Of a DNA stretch of 64,000 nucleotides, positions 1 through 8,513 are shown piece by piece. Made by a program: the position numbers and the translations under genes. The stretch is from Raoultibacter phocaeensis (GTDB lineage: Bacteria > Actinomycetota > Coriobacteriia > Coriobacteriales > Eggerthellaceae), in assembly GCF_901411515.1 (NCBI RefSeq), contig NZ_CABDUX010000001.1:434001-498000 (forward strand). The letters are read 5' to 3'. Below the pieces are notes generated by a model that had not been told where the DNA came from, made no database searches, and saw nothing but the letters and a program-made list of their open reading frames with translations. Every line of letters begins with the position of its first letter. Within the stretch, counting starts at the first letter, position 1.

Positions 1-1213
1 TGCCCGCGCTCGCGAGGGCAAGCGGGTACTCTTTCGCGCCGATGGCCTTAGCTTCGGGCTTCGGTGGATCGTCGAAACGAGCGTCGTCGAGTTTGCCCGC
101 TTTCGGCGACGAGGTCAGAAGCGCCCCGCCCTTCGCGCCCCAGCTGCCCAGAAGAGCGTTGACCGCAGTGGCGGCGCGGGCGGTATCGAACGAGTTCTTG
201 TACGAGCAGCCGATGACGGCACGCCATCCCGCCTCGATCGACGCAGCGGGTGCCGCAGCCGCCATGGCGCGGGCGAGCTCTTCGATCGTTTCGGCTGGCA
301 CGTCGGTGATCTCTTCAGCCCATGCGGGCGTATACTCTTTCGCCTGGGCGGCGAACTCCTCGAACCCGACGGTGTTCTGTTCGACGAATTCATGATCGTA
401 GAGGTCCTCTTCGATGAGAACGTTGCAGAGCGCCATCAAAAACGCAAGGTCGGTACCCGGGTTGATCGGCACCCAGTCATCGGCGAAGATGGCGGAGTTG
501 TTGAGGCGCGGATCGACCGTCACGATACGCGTGCCGGCCTCAGCCGCAGCTGCAAGGCTCGCAACCGACGAGGGGCGGATGCCGTCGCCGTAGCTGCGGC
601 CGATGAACACGACCATCTTCGCGTTGCCGAAATCGGTCGAATAGTTCGACGCGCCGATGGTCTGCGTGTACGCGCTTTCCTTCGACAGGTTGCACGACGA
701 GGAGTGCGCGTACACATTGGCCGATCCGAGCGCGTTCATGAACCGCTTGGCATAGTACTTGCCCGAGGGGCGCGGATCCTGGATGATGGCGAGCGATTCC
801 GCGCCGTTGGCCGCGATGATGTCTTTTACTTTCTGGCCGATTTCGGCAAACGCATCATCCCAGCTGATCGGTTCGAACTCGCCCGATTCGGTGCGACGCA
901 TCGGTTGGGTAAGCCGCTCGTCGGAATACGCCATCTGAGCGAGGCCATGGCCGCGCCCGCAAATGTGCCCCTTCGCGTAGGGATGCACATCGCTCCCTTT
1001 GAGGGTCCAGAGCTGGCCGTCGACCGTGGTGGCAACAAGCCCGCACTTGCTCGAGCAGCCGTTGCACAGCGACGGCGCCTCCGCTACCACGCCGTCGGCT
1101 GCATGTGCCCGCTCGGCCTGCCATGCGCCCAGCGACACCGAGCCGGCTGCTGCAGCTAACGCCGCCGTCGCCGCCGTGCCCTTCAAGAATGTCCGCCTTG
1201 AAACGTCTCGCAT
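1..1213 (-). CDS. Tat-exported molybdopterin oxidoreductase, catalytic subunit (5' part, runs off window)
   Basis: The N-terminal 404 codons of a DMSO-reductase-superfamily enzyme; the rest lies beyond base 1. The start ATG at 1213-1211 has a GGAGAG ribosome site. Residues 5-11 (SRRTFLK) are a Tat motif followed by an alanine-rich stretch and a likely AHA/AD cleavage near residue 39, so it acts outside the membrane. C50, C53, C57 and C85 fit the C-x2-C-x3-C-x27-C ligand set of the proximal 4Fe-4S cluster. C174, in the context HSSSCNLS, is a good candidate molybdenum ligand, as in the PsrA/PhsA branch. This class reduces S-, N- or catechol-type acceptors with electrons from a quinol partner. 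The substrate cannot be told from this fragment. The TorD-type chaperone upstream and the divergent LuxR regulator fit a regulated respiratory module. Confidence 0.93.
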   Translation of the reverse strand, partial: MRDVSRRTFLKGTAATAALAAAAGSVSLGAWQAERAHAADGVVAEAPSLCNGCSSKCGLVATTVDGQLWTLKGSDVHPYAKGHICGRGHGLAQMAYSDERLTQPMRRTESGEFEPISWDDAFAEIGQKVKDIIAANGAESLAIIQDPRPSGKYYAKRFMNALGSANVYAHSSSCNLSKESAYTQTIGASNYSTDFGNAKMVVFIGRSYGDGIRPSSVASLAAAAEAGTRIVTVDPRLNNSAIFADDWVPINPGTDLAFLMALCNVLIEEDLYDHEFVEQNTVGFEEFAAQAKEYTPAWAEEITDVPAETIEELARAMAAAAPAASIEAGWRAVIGCSYKNSFDTARAATAVNALLGSWGAKGGALLTSSPKAGKLDDARFDDPPKPEAKAIGAKEYPLALASAG

Positions 1214-1307
1214 GAACATCTCTCCTTCCTTGTTTGATCTTCCCGTCTGAGACGATTGGATACATCTATCGAACCATCGCCGGATAAGGCGAAGTGTCCT
1301 TGGGGTT

Positions 1308-2201
1308 TCATGCGCTCGCACCCGCACATGCAGGGGTGAGCGCGCGCACGCCCTCATCTGCACATGCAGCCGATTCTGCATCGCATGCACTCGCGTGTGC
1401 ACCTTCGCATGCGTCCTCGGCAATCCCGTTTTGCGCAACATCTGCCGCAAGCAGATCGACCAACGCGACGAGCGCACGCAGATGTGCGATCCCGACGCGC
1501 AAGGAGTCTTTCTTCTCATCGTCGAGCATTCGGGCCCGCTCGACTTCTTCGCTGCGCGCAGCAAGCGCGTTGTCGTATTCGCCGAGCCAATCGAAATGGT
1601 CGGACGCAAACGAGCGCGCCGCCTCTTCGTTGCCGCTTTCAAGAAACAGCTCAAGCAGATCGAGCTCGAGGGCCAGATGGTCGGGCATCGCCGCAAATGC
1701 TTCGGGCACCGTAACGCCGAGTGCATCGTATATCGCAAGCACATGCTGCGCCGCGTCGCCGAGGTACAGCCCGCGTTGCGCACCGTAATTGTTGCCTTTG
1801 GCTTGAGACCACGGTCGGTACAGCGATTCGACCGGAAGAGCCGCAAGCGGCATACCGGCGACGAGCACTTCGTTTTGGAGCATGCGGCGGATCGGCCATG
1901 TAGGCGGCTTGAGCGTACCTGCCGCAAGACCCGAGCATCTATCGATCAAAGCGTGCTGCGCAAGTTCGATCGTGCCGTCGGAAAAGACGCCGTCGGCCGA
2001 CGCGTATCGCGCACTTGCTGCGCAGCCGCTTTCCGACCGATAGCGCTCGACCGCCTGCCGCACCGGCTCCCACGCATCAGGAGCGCTCGTTTCGCGGTAC
2101 TCTTCTTCATCCAGACGGGTAAACATGACTCCGATGGACTCAATTGCGTTTACAATATACGATGCACGTTGCACGGCCACATCCTTTCCCGATGCCCCCA
2201 T
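1308..2201 (-). CDS. TorD/DmsD-family molybdoenzyme chaperone
   Basis: A 297-residue cytoplasmic protein of the TorD (LeuD/NarJ-like) family, which binds the Tat signal of a molybdoenzyme and holds it until the cofactor is loaded. Family hallmarks are the VESLYRPWS segment (about residues 124-132) and the helix MPDHLALELDLLELFL (from about 172). It lies 95 bp upstream of the molybdopterin oxidoreductase on the same strand, so that enzyme is the probable client. The ATG at 2201 lacks a clear Shine-Dalgarno; an in-frame TTG at 2291 would overlap the divergent regulator gene and looks less likely. The last 35 residues are a Cys/Ala-rich low-complexity tail not typical of the family. Confidence 0.85.
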   Translation of the reverse strand: MGASGKDVAVQRASYIVNAIESIGVMFTRLDEEEYRETSAPDAWEPVRQAVERYRSESGCAASARYASADGVFSDGTIELAQHALIDRCSGLAAGTLKPPTWPIRRMLQNEVLVAGMPLAALPVESLYRPWSQAKGNNYGAQRGLYLGDAAQHVLAIYDALGVTVPEAFAAMPDHLALELDLLELFLESGNEEAARSFASDHFDWLGEYDNALAARSEEVERARMLDDEKKDSLRVGIAHLRALVALVDLLAADVAQNGIAEDACEGAHASACDAESAACADEGVRALTPACAGASA

Positions 2202-2317
2202 CGTAGGCTCGGGTGCGGTCGGACGGGTAATCAGTTTCTGATGATTTGCTTGTTTCTCCTGTTCAAAAGCTTGATTTTGAACAGGTGCCAAACCAAGGGG
2301 CTAACAAGGAGGTGAGC

Positions 2318-3949
2318 GTGGACGATCAGGTTGCGGAATTGCGCGATCGGCGCAGCATGCGCATGGTATGGAAAACGCTACGGCTGCGTCATATCGGACT
2401 CGCGTTTTTCTGGGCATGCAGCATGCTCACGTTTCGCAGCTCCATCTTGCTCGTCGGATCCGCAAATACCCCCGAAATCGAAACGCTCGTCGTCATCGCA
2501 TCGTTCGTGGTGAACATGACTGTGCTGTTCGCCATCGCAGCACGCATCGAAGGTAATCCGCACGCGTTCGAGCGTCTTCCAGCCGGGCTGTTTTGCGCGA
2601 GCATCATCGTCGGCATCTCCCTTCTGCATGGGGCAGGCTACTTCGAAACCGATGTGGTTCGCCTGGTGATGCTGTTCGCCGGCGCGGCGTTCTCCGGCAT
2701 CGGATACGGTTACTTTTGGGGCGGTTGGGCAGAATACCTCGGGCGCATGCATCCCTCGCGTACCTCGTTTTACATCCCGGTTGCTTTCCTGCTCACCGCT
2801 GCGCTGTTCATCGCCATCTCGTTTGCAACCGAGATGGCAGGCATCCCCGCGCTTCTGCTCATGATCCCGCTGCCGCTGCTCTCGCTTGTATGCCTGCTCC
2901 GCTGCCGACGTGAGGTCCCCGATGGCCACTATGCGCGCTCGACCGGATCGAAGCGATACCTCTCGGCGATCACTTCGCTCATCACGCTCATCGTGGCAAG
3001 CCTCGTACTCTCGTGCTTGTTCGGATTCGTTTGGGAATACGCCGTCCTTTCGGTGGGATCGGTCAACGAAGCCCATCAAACCCCGCTTGTCGCCAACCTC
3101 GTCGTGGCTGTCGGTTTGGTGGGGCTCGTACTGTACGCGCACAAGCGCATCGATCTTGCACTCGCGTTTCGCGTCATCGTTCCCGTAATCGTGCTTCTGT
3201 TCGTCATTCTGCCGTTTTTCTGGGACACGAACCCGATCATGCTCAACGCCGTCATGAGCGCATGCTACGGCGCGTTCGATGTGATCATCTGGTATATGGT
3301 TGCCTCGACCGCCTACGACTTCGCCGTTTCGGGTTTCGTTATCGGCGCCATCGTGCGGGCGCTCTCCATTCTAGCGCGGCTCGTGGGCATCGGCATCGGC
3401 TATGTGGTCATGCTCATCCCCGACCATCCTCCCGTGCTCATCATCGGCGTGTCCATCGGCGCCGTATACGCCCTCGCCATGATTGCCCTGTTCAACCGCG
3501 GCAGACGCGCACGGGCAGGACACAAGGTCGACGAGGTGCAGCCGGATGCGCAGGGCGTCGTGCATCCGGATTCCTCACTGTCCAGTGCAGTGGGCGCCGC
3601 ATCCGACCTCCCGGCTGCTTCAGCCGACGCACCCGGTACGACCATGGCGGTTGCACCAGGCCCTCCTTCCGACACACCCGGCTTGTCTGCAGCAGATGCA
3701 TCCGTGCCGCATACCGATGCCCCCCTGTCGCCTGAAGCCGTGTTCGAGATGATCGCCGAGGATTACAGCCTGACCCGCCGCGAAGCCGAGGTGCTCCCCT
3801 ACCTCGCCCGCGGACGTTCTGCGAAAGTGATCGCCGATGCGCTGTACGTGTCAGAAAACACGATCCGCACCCACACGCGCCGCATCCTCGAAAAGACCGA
3901 CCTCCACTCCAAACAGCAGCTCATCGACCTCATCGACCAGTACCAGTAA
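2318..3949 (+). CDS. Membrane-anchored LuxR-family transcriptional regulator (12-TM sensor type)
   Basis: The protein is 543 residues. Residues about 20-400 form roughly 12 hydrophobic segments like an MFS fold, followed by an Ala/Pro-rich linker (about 405-480) and a C-terminal LuxR/FixJ helix-turn-helix (SLTRREAEVLPYLARGRSAK, then YVSENTIRTHTRRI). The start is GTG 2318, because AAGGAGG lies 5 nt upstream; an in-frame ATG at 2246 has no such site. It is divergent from the TorD/molybdo-oxidoreductase pair, so it probably senses a ligand at the membrane and switches that enzyme on. The inferred architecture is a one-component receptor without phosphorylation. Two similar proteins occur at 8514 and 27911. 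Confidence 0.88.
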   Translation: MDDQVAELRDRRSMRMVWKTLRLRHIGLAFFWACSMLTFRSSILLVGSANTPEIETLVVIASFVVNMTVLFAIAARIEGNPHAFERLPAGLFCASIIVGISLLHGAGYFETDVVRLVMLFAGAAFSGIGYGYFWGGWAEYLGRMHPSRTSFYIPVAFLLTAALFIAISFATEMAGIPALLLMIPLPLLSLVCLLRCRREVPDGHYARSTGSKRYLSAITSLITLIVASLVLSCLFGFVWEYAVLSVGSVNEAHQTPLVANLVVAVGLVGLVLYAHKRIDLALAFRVIVPVIVLLFVILPFFWDTNPIMLNAVMSACYGAFDVIIWYMVASTAYDFAVSGFVIGAIVRALSILARLVGIGIGYVVMLIPDHPPVLIIGVSIGAVYALAMIALFNRGRRARAGHKVDEVQPDAQGVVHPDSSLSSAVGAASDLPAASADAPGTTMAVAPGPPSDTPGLSAADASVPHTDAPLSPEAVFEMIAEDYSLTRREAEVLPYLARGRSAKVIADALYVSENTIRTHTRRILEKTDLHSKQQLIDLIDQYQ

Positions 3950-3958
3950 GGGGACACA

Positions 3959-4024
3959 GGAACACAGGGGGACGGTCCTTTTGTGCTATCTTGATAGCAC
4001 AAAAGGACCGTCCCCCTGTGTTCC
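3959..4024. repeat. Perfect 32-bp inverted repeat with 2-nt loop (REP-like palindrome / bidirectional terminator)
   Basis: Left arm 3959-3990 and right arm 3993-4024 are exact reverse complements with only TT between them. The arm contains the block GGGGGACGGTCCTTTTGTGC. Partial extra copies of CCCTGTGTTCC extend the symmetry imperfectly from about 3950 to 4036. It lies between two convergent genes (LuxR ends at 3949, YdcF protein ends at 4044), where it would form a very strong hairpin on both transcripts. The block resembles palindromes associated with RAYT (REP-associated tyrosine transposase) in many bacteria; that link is from memory. Confidence 0.9.
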
Positions 4025-4043
4025 CCCTGTGTTCCTAGAGCGG

Positions 4044-4802
4044 CTACTCGATGTCGTCGCCCGAGCCCTCGAGGCTGATGGGGTCGCCGACGAACTTCGA
4101 CGGATTGCCGATGAGCGTTTGGAAGAAATCCTTCGTGCGTGCAGGTATTTCGCGCAGATCGAACCAAGCCTGGTTACCATACGTATGCAGGTCGCTCGGA
4201 ACGCCGACAACCTCGATGCCAAGGCCATTTGCGGCATAGAGGGCGCGGTAAAGATGGTAGGTCTGTGTGACTACCACCATATGCTCGACGCCGAATACGT
4301 GCTTGGCGCGGTACATGCTCTCGTAGGTAGAGAAACCCGCATGGTCACAGAAAATATCCTCGCTCGGAACGCCTTTCGAGATGGCGTAGTTCTTCATGGC
4401 GAGAACTTCGTTGTACGATTCGGTGCCGTTGTCACCGCTCATGATGATTTTAGGGGCCGCACCGGCGAAATAGAGCTCTATGCCGCGGTCGATACGATCC
4501 TGAAGGATGCCCGAGGGTGTACCATCGGGCAGCACCGATGCACCGAGCACGAGAATGCACTGAGCGTTTTCACGAGCAGCCTCATCAACCGAAACGAGTC
4601 GATCGTCACCCGTCTTGATCACGACGGCGTTCGTAATGCCCACGACAGCAACAACGACAACGACCGCGGCAACGACGATCAGCGCAAAGGTTCCCACCAC
4701 TCCATGTTTCCTATCTTTCGGCATGCGCCCGATGATACCAAACGCCCCGCCCCGCGCGGCCGCCTTCATCCTCACCCTATCGAAAAGGGACAGGTCTTTC
4801 AC
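4044..4802 (-). CDS. YdcF/SanA family membrane protein (DUF218)
   Basis: Up to 252 residues. One N-terminal transmembrane segment (about 37-60, valine-rich) is followed by an extracytoplasmic DUF218 domain with the family signatures CILVLGASVLPDGTPS and LQDRIDRGIELY, then SGDNGTESYNEVLAMKNYA and a YHLYRA motif. Members are implicated in envelope barrier function (SanA, vancomycin sensitivity), but the biochemical activity is unsettled. The start is uncertain: GTG 4802 is the outer limit, ATG 4769 and ATG 4724 are alternatives, and none has an ideal ribosome site. The ATG at 4724 would place the membrane helix near the N-terminus, as in SanA. It converges on the LuxR gene across the 32-bp palindrome. 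Confidence 0.82.
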   Translation of the reverse strand: MKDLSLFDRVRMKAAARGGAFGIIGRMPKDRKHGVVGTFALIVVAAVVVVVAVVGITNAVVIKTGDDRLVSVDEAARENAQCILVLGASVLPDGTPSGILQDRIDRGIELYFAGAAPKIIMSGDNGTESYNEVLAMKNYAISKGVPSEDIFCDHAGFSTYESMYRAKHVFGVEHMVVVTQTYHLYRALYAANGLGIEVVGVPSDLHTYGNQAWFDLREIPARTKDFFQTLIGNPSKFVGDPISLEGSGDDIE

Positions 4803-4898
4803 AAGATGCCCGCCGCATCCGACACACCCATCGGCGCACAGAGACCCGTTAGCGGTTCGTGATCCAATAACCGCAGTTGCTGAAACCTTTGAACGGAA

Positions 4899-4926
4899 AG
4901 AAGCGCCGGACGATGCCGGCGCTTCT
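4899..4926 (-). terminator. Hairpin downstream of flavoprotein 1
   Basis: Arms AGAAGCGCCGG (4899-4909) and its complement (4916-4926) enclose a 6-nt loop. On the minus strand it is followed by a short pyrimidine run. It lies 56 bp past the stop of the flavoprotein gene. Confidence 0.6.
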
Positions 4927-4981
4927 TCCTAGAGGGAGAATGGTGCGATTCAACGTTCGAAATCGCAAGAATCAACCAGTT

Positions 4982-6685
4982 TTACGAGAGGTCGCCCGCC
5001 AGTAGACGTGCAACGTGGCGGCCCTGCGTGGAGGTGCGACCCGAGGCGCAGCCCACGATGTACTCGGGATAGTTGCCCGAGAAGAAGCTTCCCGACACGT
5101 CACCCGCAGCATAGAGGCCCTCGATGACCCCGCCGTCCTTGTCGAGTACCTGGCAATCCTTGTTGATGCGCAGACCGTCGAGCGTAGTCAGAAGCGATCC
5201 GCCGAACCAGCAGCCGTAGAACGGAGGCGTGCGCAGCTCGGAAAGACGGTATGCCTCCTTGCCGAATTGCGTATCCACTTGGTTGTCGAACATTTCGTTA
5301 TACTCGTCGACCTGGGCGAGGAACTCCTCTTTCGGAAGCTGCATCTTCTCGGCAAGCTCTTCGAGCGTATCGGCCTTCACCATCACGCCCGCTTCAAGCG
5401 CAACTTTGCAGAACTCGTCGATAGGCATGCCGGCAGCCATCATTTGGTTGGCGAACGCCGAGCAGCCGACGGTAGAGAAGCGCAGGATGTCTTCGGACGC
5501 GTTACCGTCGAACACCTGGCACCACACGCCGCCCGGCTGATAGCTCGCCGCAAAGCACATGAAGTCGTAGGGCATCGATTCGTTTACGAAACGCTTGCCG
5601 TTACGGTTCACCTTCATGAACGGCTGGCTGCCGACGTTCTCCTGGAAGATGGTTCCGGGAAGCATGGCCTTTTCACCTTCGCCGACGTAGCCGCAATCGA
5701 CGCCCGGCTCGACGGCGCCGCGGTCGAAGATCATCGGAGCGGGATCGGTGTCTTTCACGCCGCCCGCCCACAGCCCCGCCTTGAGACCGTAGCCATCAGT
5801 GTTCGGCGCGTAACTTGAAGCGGTGCAGCACTCGAGGGCAGCAGGTTGCAACGCACTCATCATAACGGGGTTCGCCGCATAGCCGCCAGTGGCAAGAAGG
5901 GTATTCTTCGCATTGATCTGCACGTTGCCGTCGGGCGTGTTGAAGATGGCTCCGGTGACCTTCGACCCTTCGCCCTCGTGGACGAGCTTCACCAGTTCAT
6001 GCTTGTAGCGGATTTCGTTGCCCAAGCTTTTGATATGCTCGGCGAGAATATCGTTTCGCATAGGAGGCGTATAGGGCGTGAGGTACACGTGCTGGAGATA
6101 CGGCAGATAGTAATCGGTTCCGCCGGTGGGATGCTCGGGCGGCATGTCGAATACAGTAGGCTTGCCCGCAGCCTCCATCATCGGAGCGAACCATTCGATC
6201 ATCTCGGCGCTCTCGTCGATCCACACCTTGATGACGTCCTGATCGCACTTGCCCGAAGCGTAGCGCGTAAGCTCGTTTAAGAGCTTGGCCTTATCGACTT
6301 CGTAGCCCGCCTGCTCGGCGTACATGCTGTTGACCGCGCCGAGGTACTCGCGCGTTTCCTGCACGCTATCGTTCTTTTCGCACAGAATGAAATCAAGACC
6401 GAGATCGGCCGCCGAACCGGCAGCGCACATGCCCGCCGTACCCGCACCGATGATGAGGAAATCGGTTTCTTCGGTACTCGCGATATCGGTCACCTCGGGC
6501 TCGGCACCGAGCCAATCGGTTGCCGGCTGAGCGCCGTTGCTCGGAGCGGCATCGGCCTTTCCAGCGCTATCGTCCTGCGGCGAGCAGCCAGCAAGTCCGA
6601 CTACCGATCCGGCTGCGGCGAGCGCCCCGAGTCCGATGAATCCGCGACGGGTGAGCCCGCTTTTCGTTGTGTCCATGCTATCCAT
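4982..6685 (-). CDS. Tat-exported FAD-dependent reductase, fumarate-reductase/urocanate-reductase superfamily (flavoprotein 1)
   Basis: 567 residues; ATG 6685 has GGAGG 6 nt upstream. The N-terminus carries TRRGFIGLG (Tat) and LAGC near residue 34, so it is an exported protein and possibly a lipoprotein. The FAD Rossmann motif is FLIIGAGTAGMCAAGSAADL (about 75-95). The conserved NRNGKRFVNE segment of the superfamily is present. The C-terminal flavin motif reads GLYAAGDVSGSFFSGNYPEY, so the HGxNRxGGN signature that carries the substrate-binding arginine of true fumarate reductases is absent. It probably reduces another organic acceptor with electrons from a quinol or cytochrome partner not seen here. 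The natural neighbour is the divergent LuxR regulator at 8514, now separated by an IS110 element. Confidence 0.9.
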   Translation of the reverse strand: MDSMDTTKSGLTRRGFIGLGALAAAGSVVGLAGCSPQDDSAGKADAAPSNGAQPATDWLGAEPEVTDIASTEETDFLIIGAGTAGMCAAGSAADLGLDFILCEKNDSVQETREYLGAVNSMYAEQAGYEVDKAKLLNELTRYASGKCDQDVIKVWIDESAEMIEWFAPMMEAAGKPTVFDMPPEHPTGGTDYYLPYLQHVYLTPYTPPMRNDILAEHIKSLGNEIRYKHELVKLVHEGEGSKVTGAIFNTPDGNVQINAKNTLLATGGYAANPVMMSALQPAALECCTASSYAPNTDGYGLKAGLWAGGVKDTDPAPMIFDRGAVEPGVDCGYVGEGEKAMLPGTIFQENVGSQPFMKVNRNGKRFVNESMPYDFMCFAASYQPGGVWCQVFDGNASEDILRFSTVGCSAFANQMMAAGMPIDEFCKVALEAGVMVKADTLEELAEKMQLPKEEFLAQVDEYNEMFDNQVDTQFGKEAYRLSELRTPPFYGCWFGGSLLTTLDGLRINKDCQVLDKDGGVIEGLYAAGDVSGSFFSGNYPEYIVGCASGRTSTQGRHVARLLAGDLS

Positions 6686-6723
6686 GAATCCCTCCTATAG
6701 TCTTCTTATCGCTTTTTGACTGT

Positions 6724-6951
6724 TCCAATCGAATCATTCAGAATGCGATGCAGTTACTGGCTGGGCAGGCATGTCGGCATGTGTCCTGGGGCGTTTCCGA
6801 CCCTGCGAAGGAGACTGACAGCCTGCCCCATTCGGGGCGGATCGCGGATTAGCTGGATGGCGGAGCCTCATCGAGGCTACCCCGTATCTCCTTCAGGAGG
6901 TTGCGAGCCCGTTTGGTGAGCAGGGGCCTGCCGCGTACGGAAGGCGGGACC
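6724..6951 (+). ncRNA. Candidate IS110 bridge RNA region
   Basis: This is the non-coding left end of the IS110 element, just upstream of the transposase start. In IS621 and relatives this position encodes a structured bridge RNA with two loops that pair with target and donor DNA. Several local hairpins can be seen here: GCCCC-ATTC-GGGGC near 6827-6840, AGCCTC-ATC-GAGGCT near 6864-6878, and CTCC-TTCA-GGAG near 6888-6899. I could not identify convincing guide sequences matching the flanks by eye, so the exact RNA ends and loops are not assigned. Confidence 0.4.
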
Positions 6952-8160
6952 ATGATCTATGCCGGGATAGACATAGCGAAAAACGAGCACGTTGTCGGTG
7001 CGACCGACGAGCGCGGCCGCGACGCGGCGAAGCCGATGCCGTTCGCGAACTCCACCGAAGGGTTCGGCAGGTGCGTCGCCTACCTCGAGGGGCTGGCGGA
7101 GTCGAAGGGCGATTTGCTGGTGGGCATGGAGGCGACCGGCCACTACTGGCTGCCGCTGTTCTGCCGCCTGCAGGACGAGGGGTACGCCGTCGCTGTCGTA
7201 AACCCCATCCGCACCGACGCGATGCGCCGGTTCAAGGGCAGCTCGCGCGTGAAGACCGACATGATCGACTGCGTGCTCGTGGCCGAGACGCTGCGCTGCG
7301 GCGACTTCGAGCCGAGCAAGCTGGGCGACGAGGCCATGATCGAGCTGCGCCAGCTCACGCGTCTCCACCAAGAGCTCAAGGAGAGCGTCGCCGACCTAAA
7401 GCGTCAGGTCGTAGTCGCTCTCGACCAGGTCTTCCCCGAGTACGGCTCCATCTTCTCCGACACCTTCGGCGAGAGCTCGAAAGCGTTTTTGAAGAGGTGC
7501 CCGACACCTGAAGAGTGCCTCGGGGTGAGAGCCGACTCCCTGGCGAAGACGCTCGAGAGGGCCAGCCGCGGCAATCTCGGGCGCGATAAGGCCGACGAGA
7601 TCAAGGGCATCGCCAGGACGTCGTGCGGCATCAGCGTGGCGGCCTCCGTCTTCTCCTTCCAGATCAAGCTGCTCATCGAGCAGATCGACTCCATAGAGGG
7701 GCAGATCGCCGAGGTCGGGGCCAGGGTCCGCAGCGGCATCGAGGCCGTCGAGCCGCTGATTCTCACGATCCCCGGCATCGGGCACGTGCTCGGTGCCCGG
7801 ATCGTATCCGAGATCGGCGACATTCGCCGGTTCCGCAGCGCGCCCGCCGTCGTGAAGTACGCCGGCATCAACCCTTCCGTGAGCCAGTCCGGCAAGTTCT
7901 CCTCCAACGAAAATCACATCACCAAGCAGGGATCGCCCTACCTGCGCCGCGCGCTCTACCTGGCGGCGATGGCCCAACTCAAACTGAAGACGCCGTTCTA
8001 CGACTACTATGCCGAGAAGCGCTCCGAGGGGAAGGCTCACCGCGAGGCGCTGATTGCCGTCTCGAGAAAGCTCGTCCACGTGATTTACGCCGTGCTCTCG
8101 AGGCAAGAACCCTACGACCCGGAGGTCGCGAGGAACCCCCTCGCATCGCGTTCCGAGTGA
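6952..8160 (+). CDS. IS110-family transposase (DEDD recombinase)
   Basis: 402 residues from ATG 6952. The N-terminal RuvC-like DEDD domain shows AGIDIAKNEHV (first Asp), GMEATGHYW (Glu) and KTDMIDCVLVAETL (Asp pair). A coiled-coil spacer follows (about 130-160 and 240-270). The C-terminal Transposase_20 domain has IPGIGHVLGARIVSEIGDI and SGKFSSNENHITKQGSPYLR, containing the candidate catalytic serine. The reading frame is intact and the length is normal, so the element may be active. In-frame codons upstream to 6901 belong to the non-coding left end. Confidence 0.95.
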   Translation: MIYAGIDIAKNEHVVGATDERGRDAAKPMPFANSTEGFGRCVAYLEGLAESKGDLLVGMEATGHYWLPLFCRLQDEGYAVAVVNPIRTDAMRRFKGSSRVKTDMIDCVLVAETLRCGDFEPSKLGDEAMIELRQLTRLHQELKESVADLKRQVVVALDQVFPEYGSIFSDTFGESSKAFLKRCPTPEECLGVRADSLAKTLERASRGNLGRDKADEIKGIARTSCGISVAASVFSFQIKLLIEQIDSIEGQIAEVGARVRSGIEAVEPLILTIPGIGHVLGARIVSEIGDIRRFRSAPAVVKYAGINPSVSQSGKFSSNENHITKQGSPYLRRALYLAAMAQLKLKTPFYDYYAEKRSEGKAHREALIAVSRKLVHVIYAVLSRQEPYDPEVARNPLASRSE

Positions 8161-8513
8161 TTCGATATGGGACTGTCAAAGTGCAAAAATCTACAAAGTG
8201 AAATTCCTCGCAAAACTGCTTTACGGGTCTTGACTACTCATAGCTGGTCTCCTTCATAGAGATTTCGGTTCCGATCGAGCGGGCTTTTCCGTATCCCCGC
8301 TCGCATCGTGTGCCGCCACTCTATCGCGCCCTCCGCATTCTGCCGTCACCCTGAGAACGCGAACTTTCCCTTCTTTCGGAGGAAACCGTTGGGATGCAAA
8401 TCGCAGCGCCGATCGCCCCGAGAGGGTGAACCTCGCTACAATGGCATTTCACCTCTACAGTTTCGCCGAATGGTCGGCTACACTAAACCCACGGGGATTT
8501 GGGAGGAACTTGA
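8161..8513. other. IS110 right end and regulator 2 leader region
   Basis: Bases 8161-8176 close the IS110 element. The remaining 337 bp are what is left of the intergenic region between flavoprotein 1 and its probable regulator. I see no gene, no clear sigma70 promoter and no strong hairpin, apart from the ribosome site GGGAGGA before 8514. Confidence 0.5.

Larger units (their letters stand above)
6718..8176 (+). mobile_element. IS110-family insertion sequence
   Basis: The element is bounded by a direct GACTGT hexamer at 6718-6723 and 8171-8176, which contains a CT dinucleotide as expected for the core of IS110-type recombination. There are no terminal inverted repeats, which is usual for the family. 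It has a long non-coding left part (about 228 bp) before the transposase and only about 10 bp after its stop, the arrangement of the IS110 group rather than IS1111. It is inserted between a flavoprotein gene and its probable divergent regulator. The boundaries are inferred from the repeated hexamer only. Confidence 0.75.

Noticed and set aside
2378-3142. Open frame antisense to the first LuxR gene
   Set aside because: Highly charged composition typical of the reverse of hydrophobic helices; no ribosome site.
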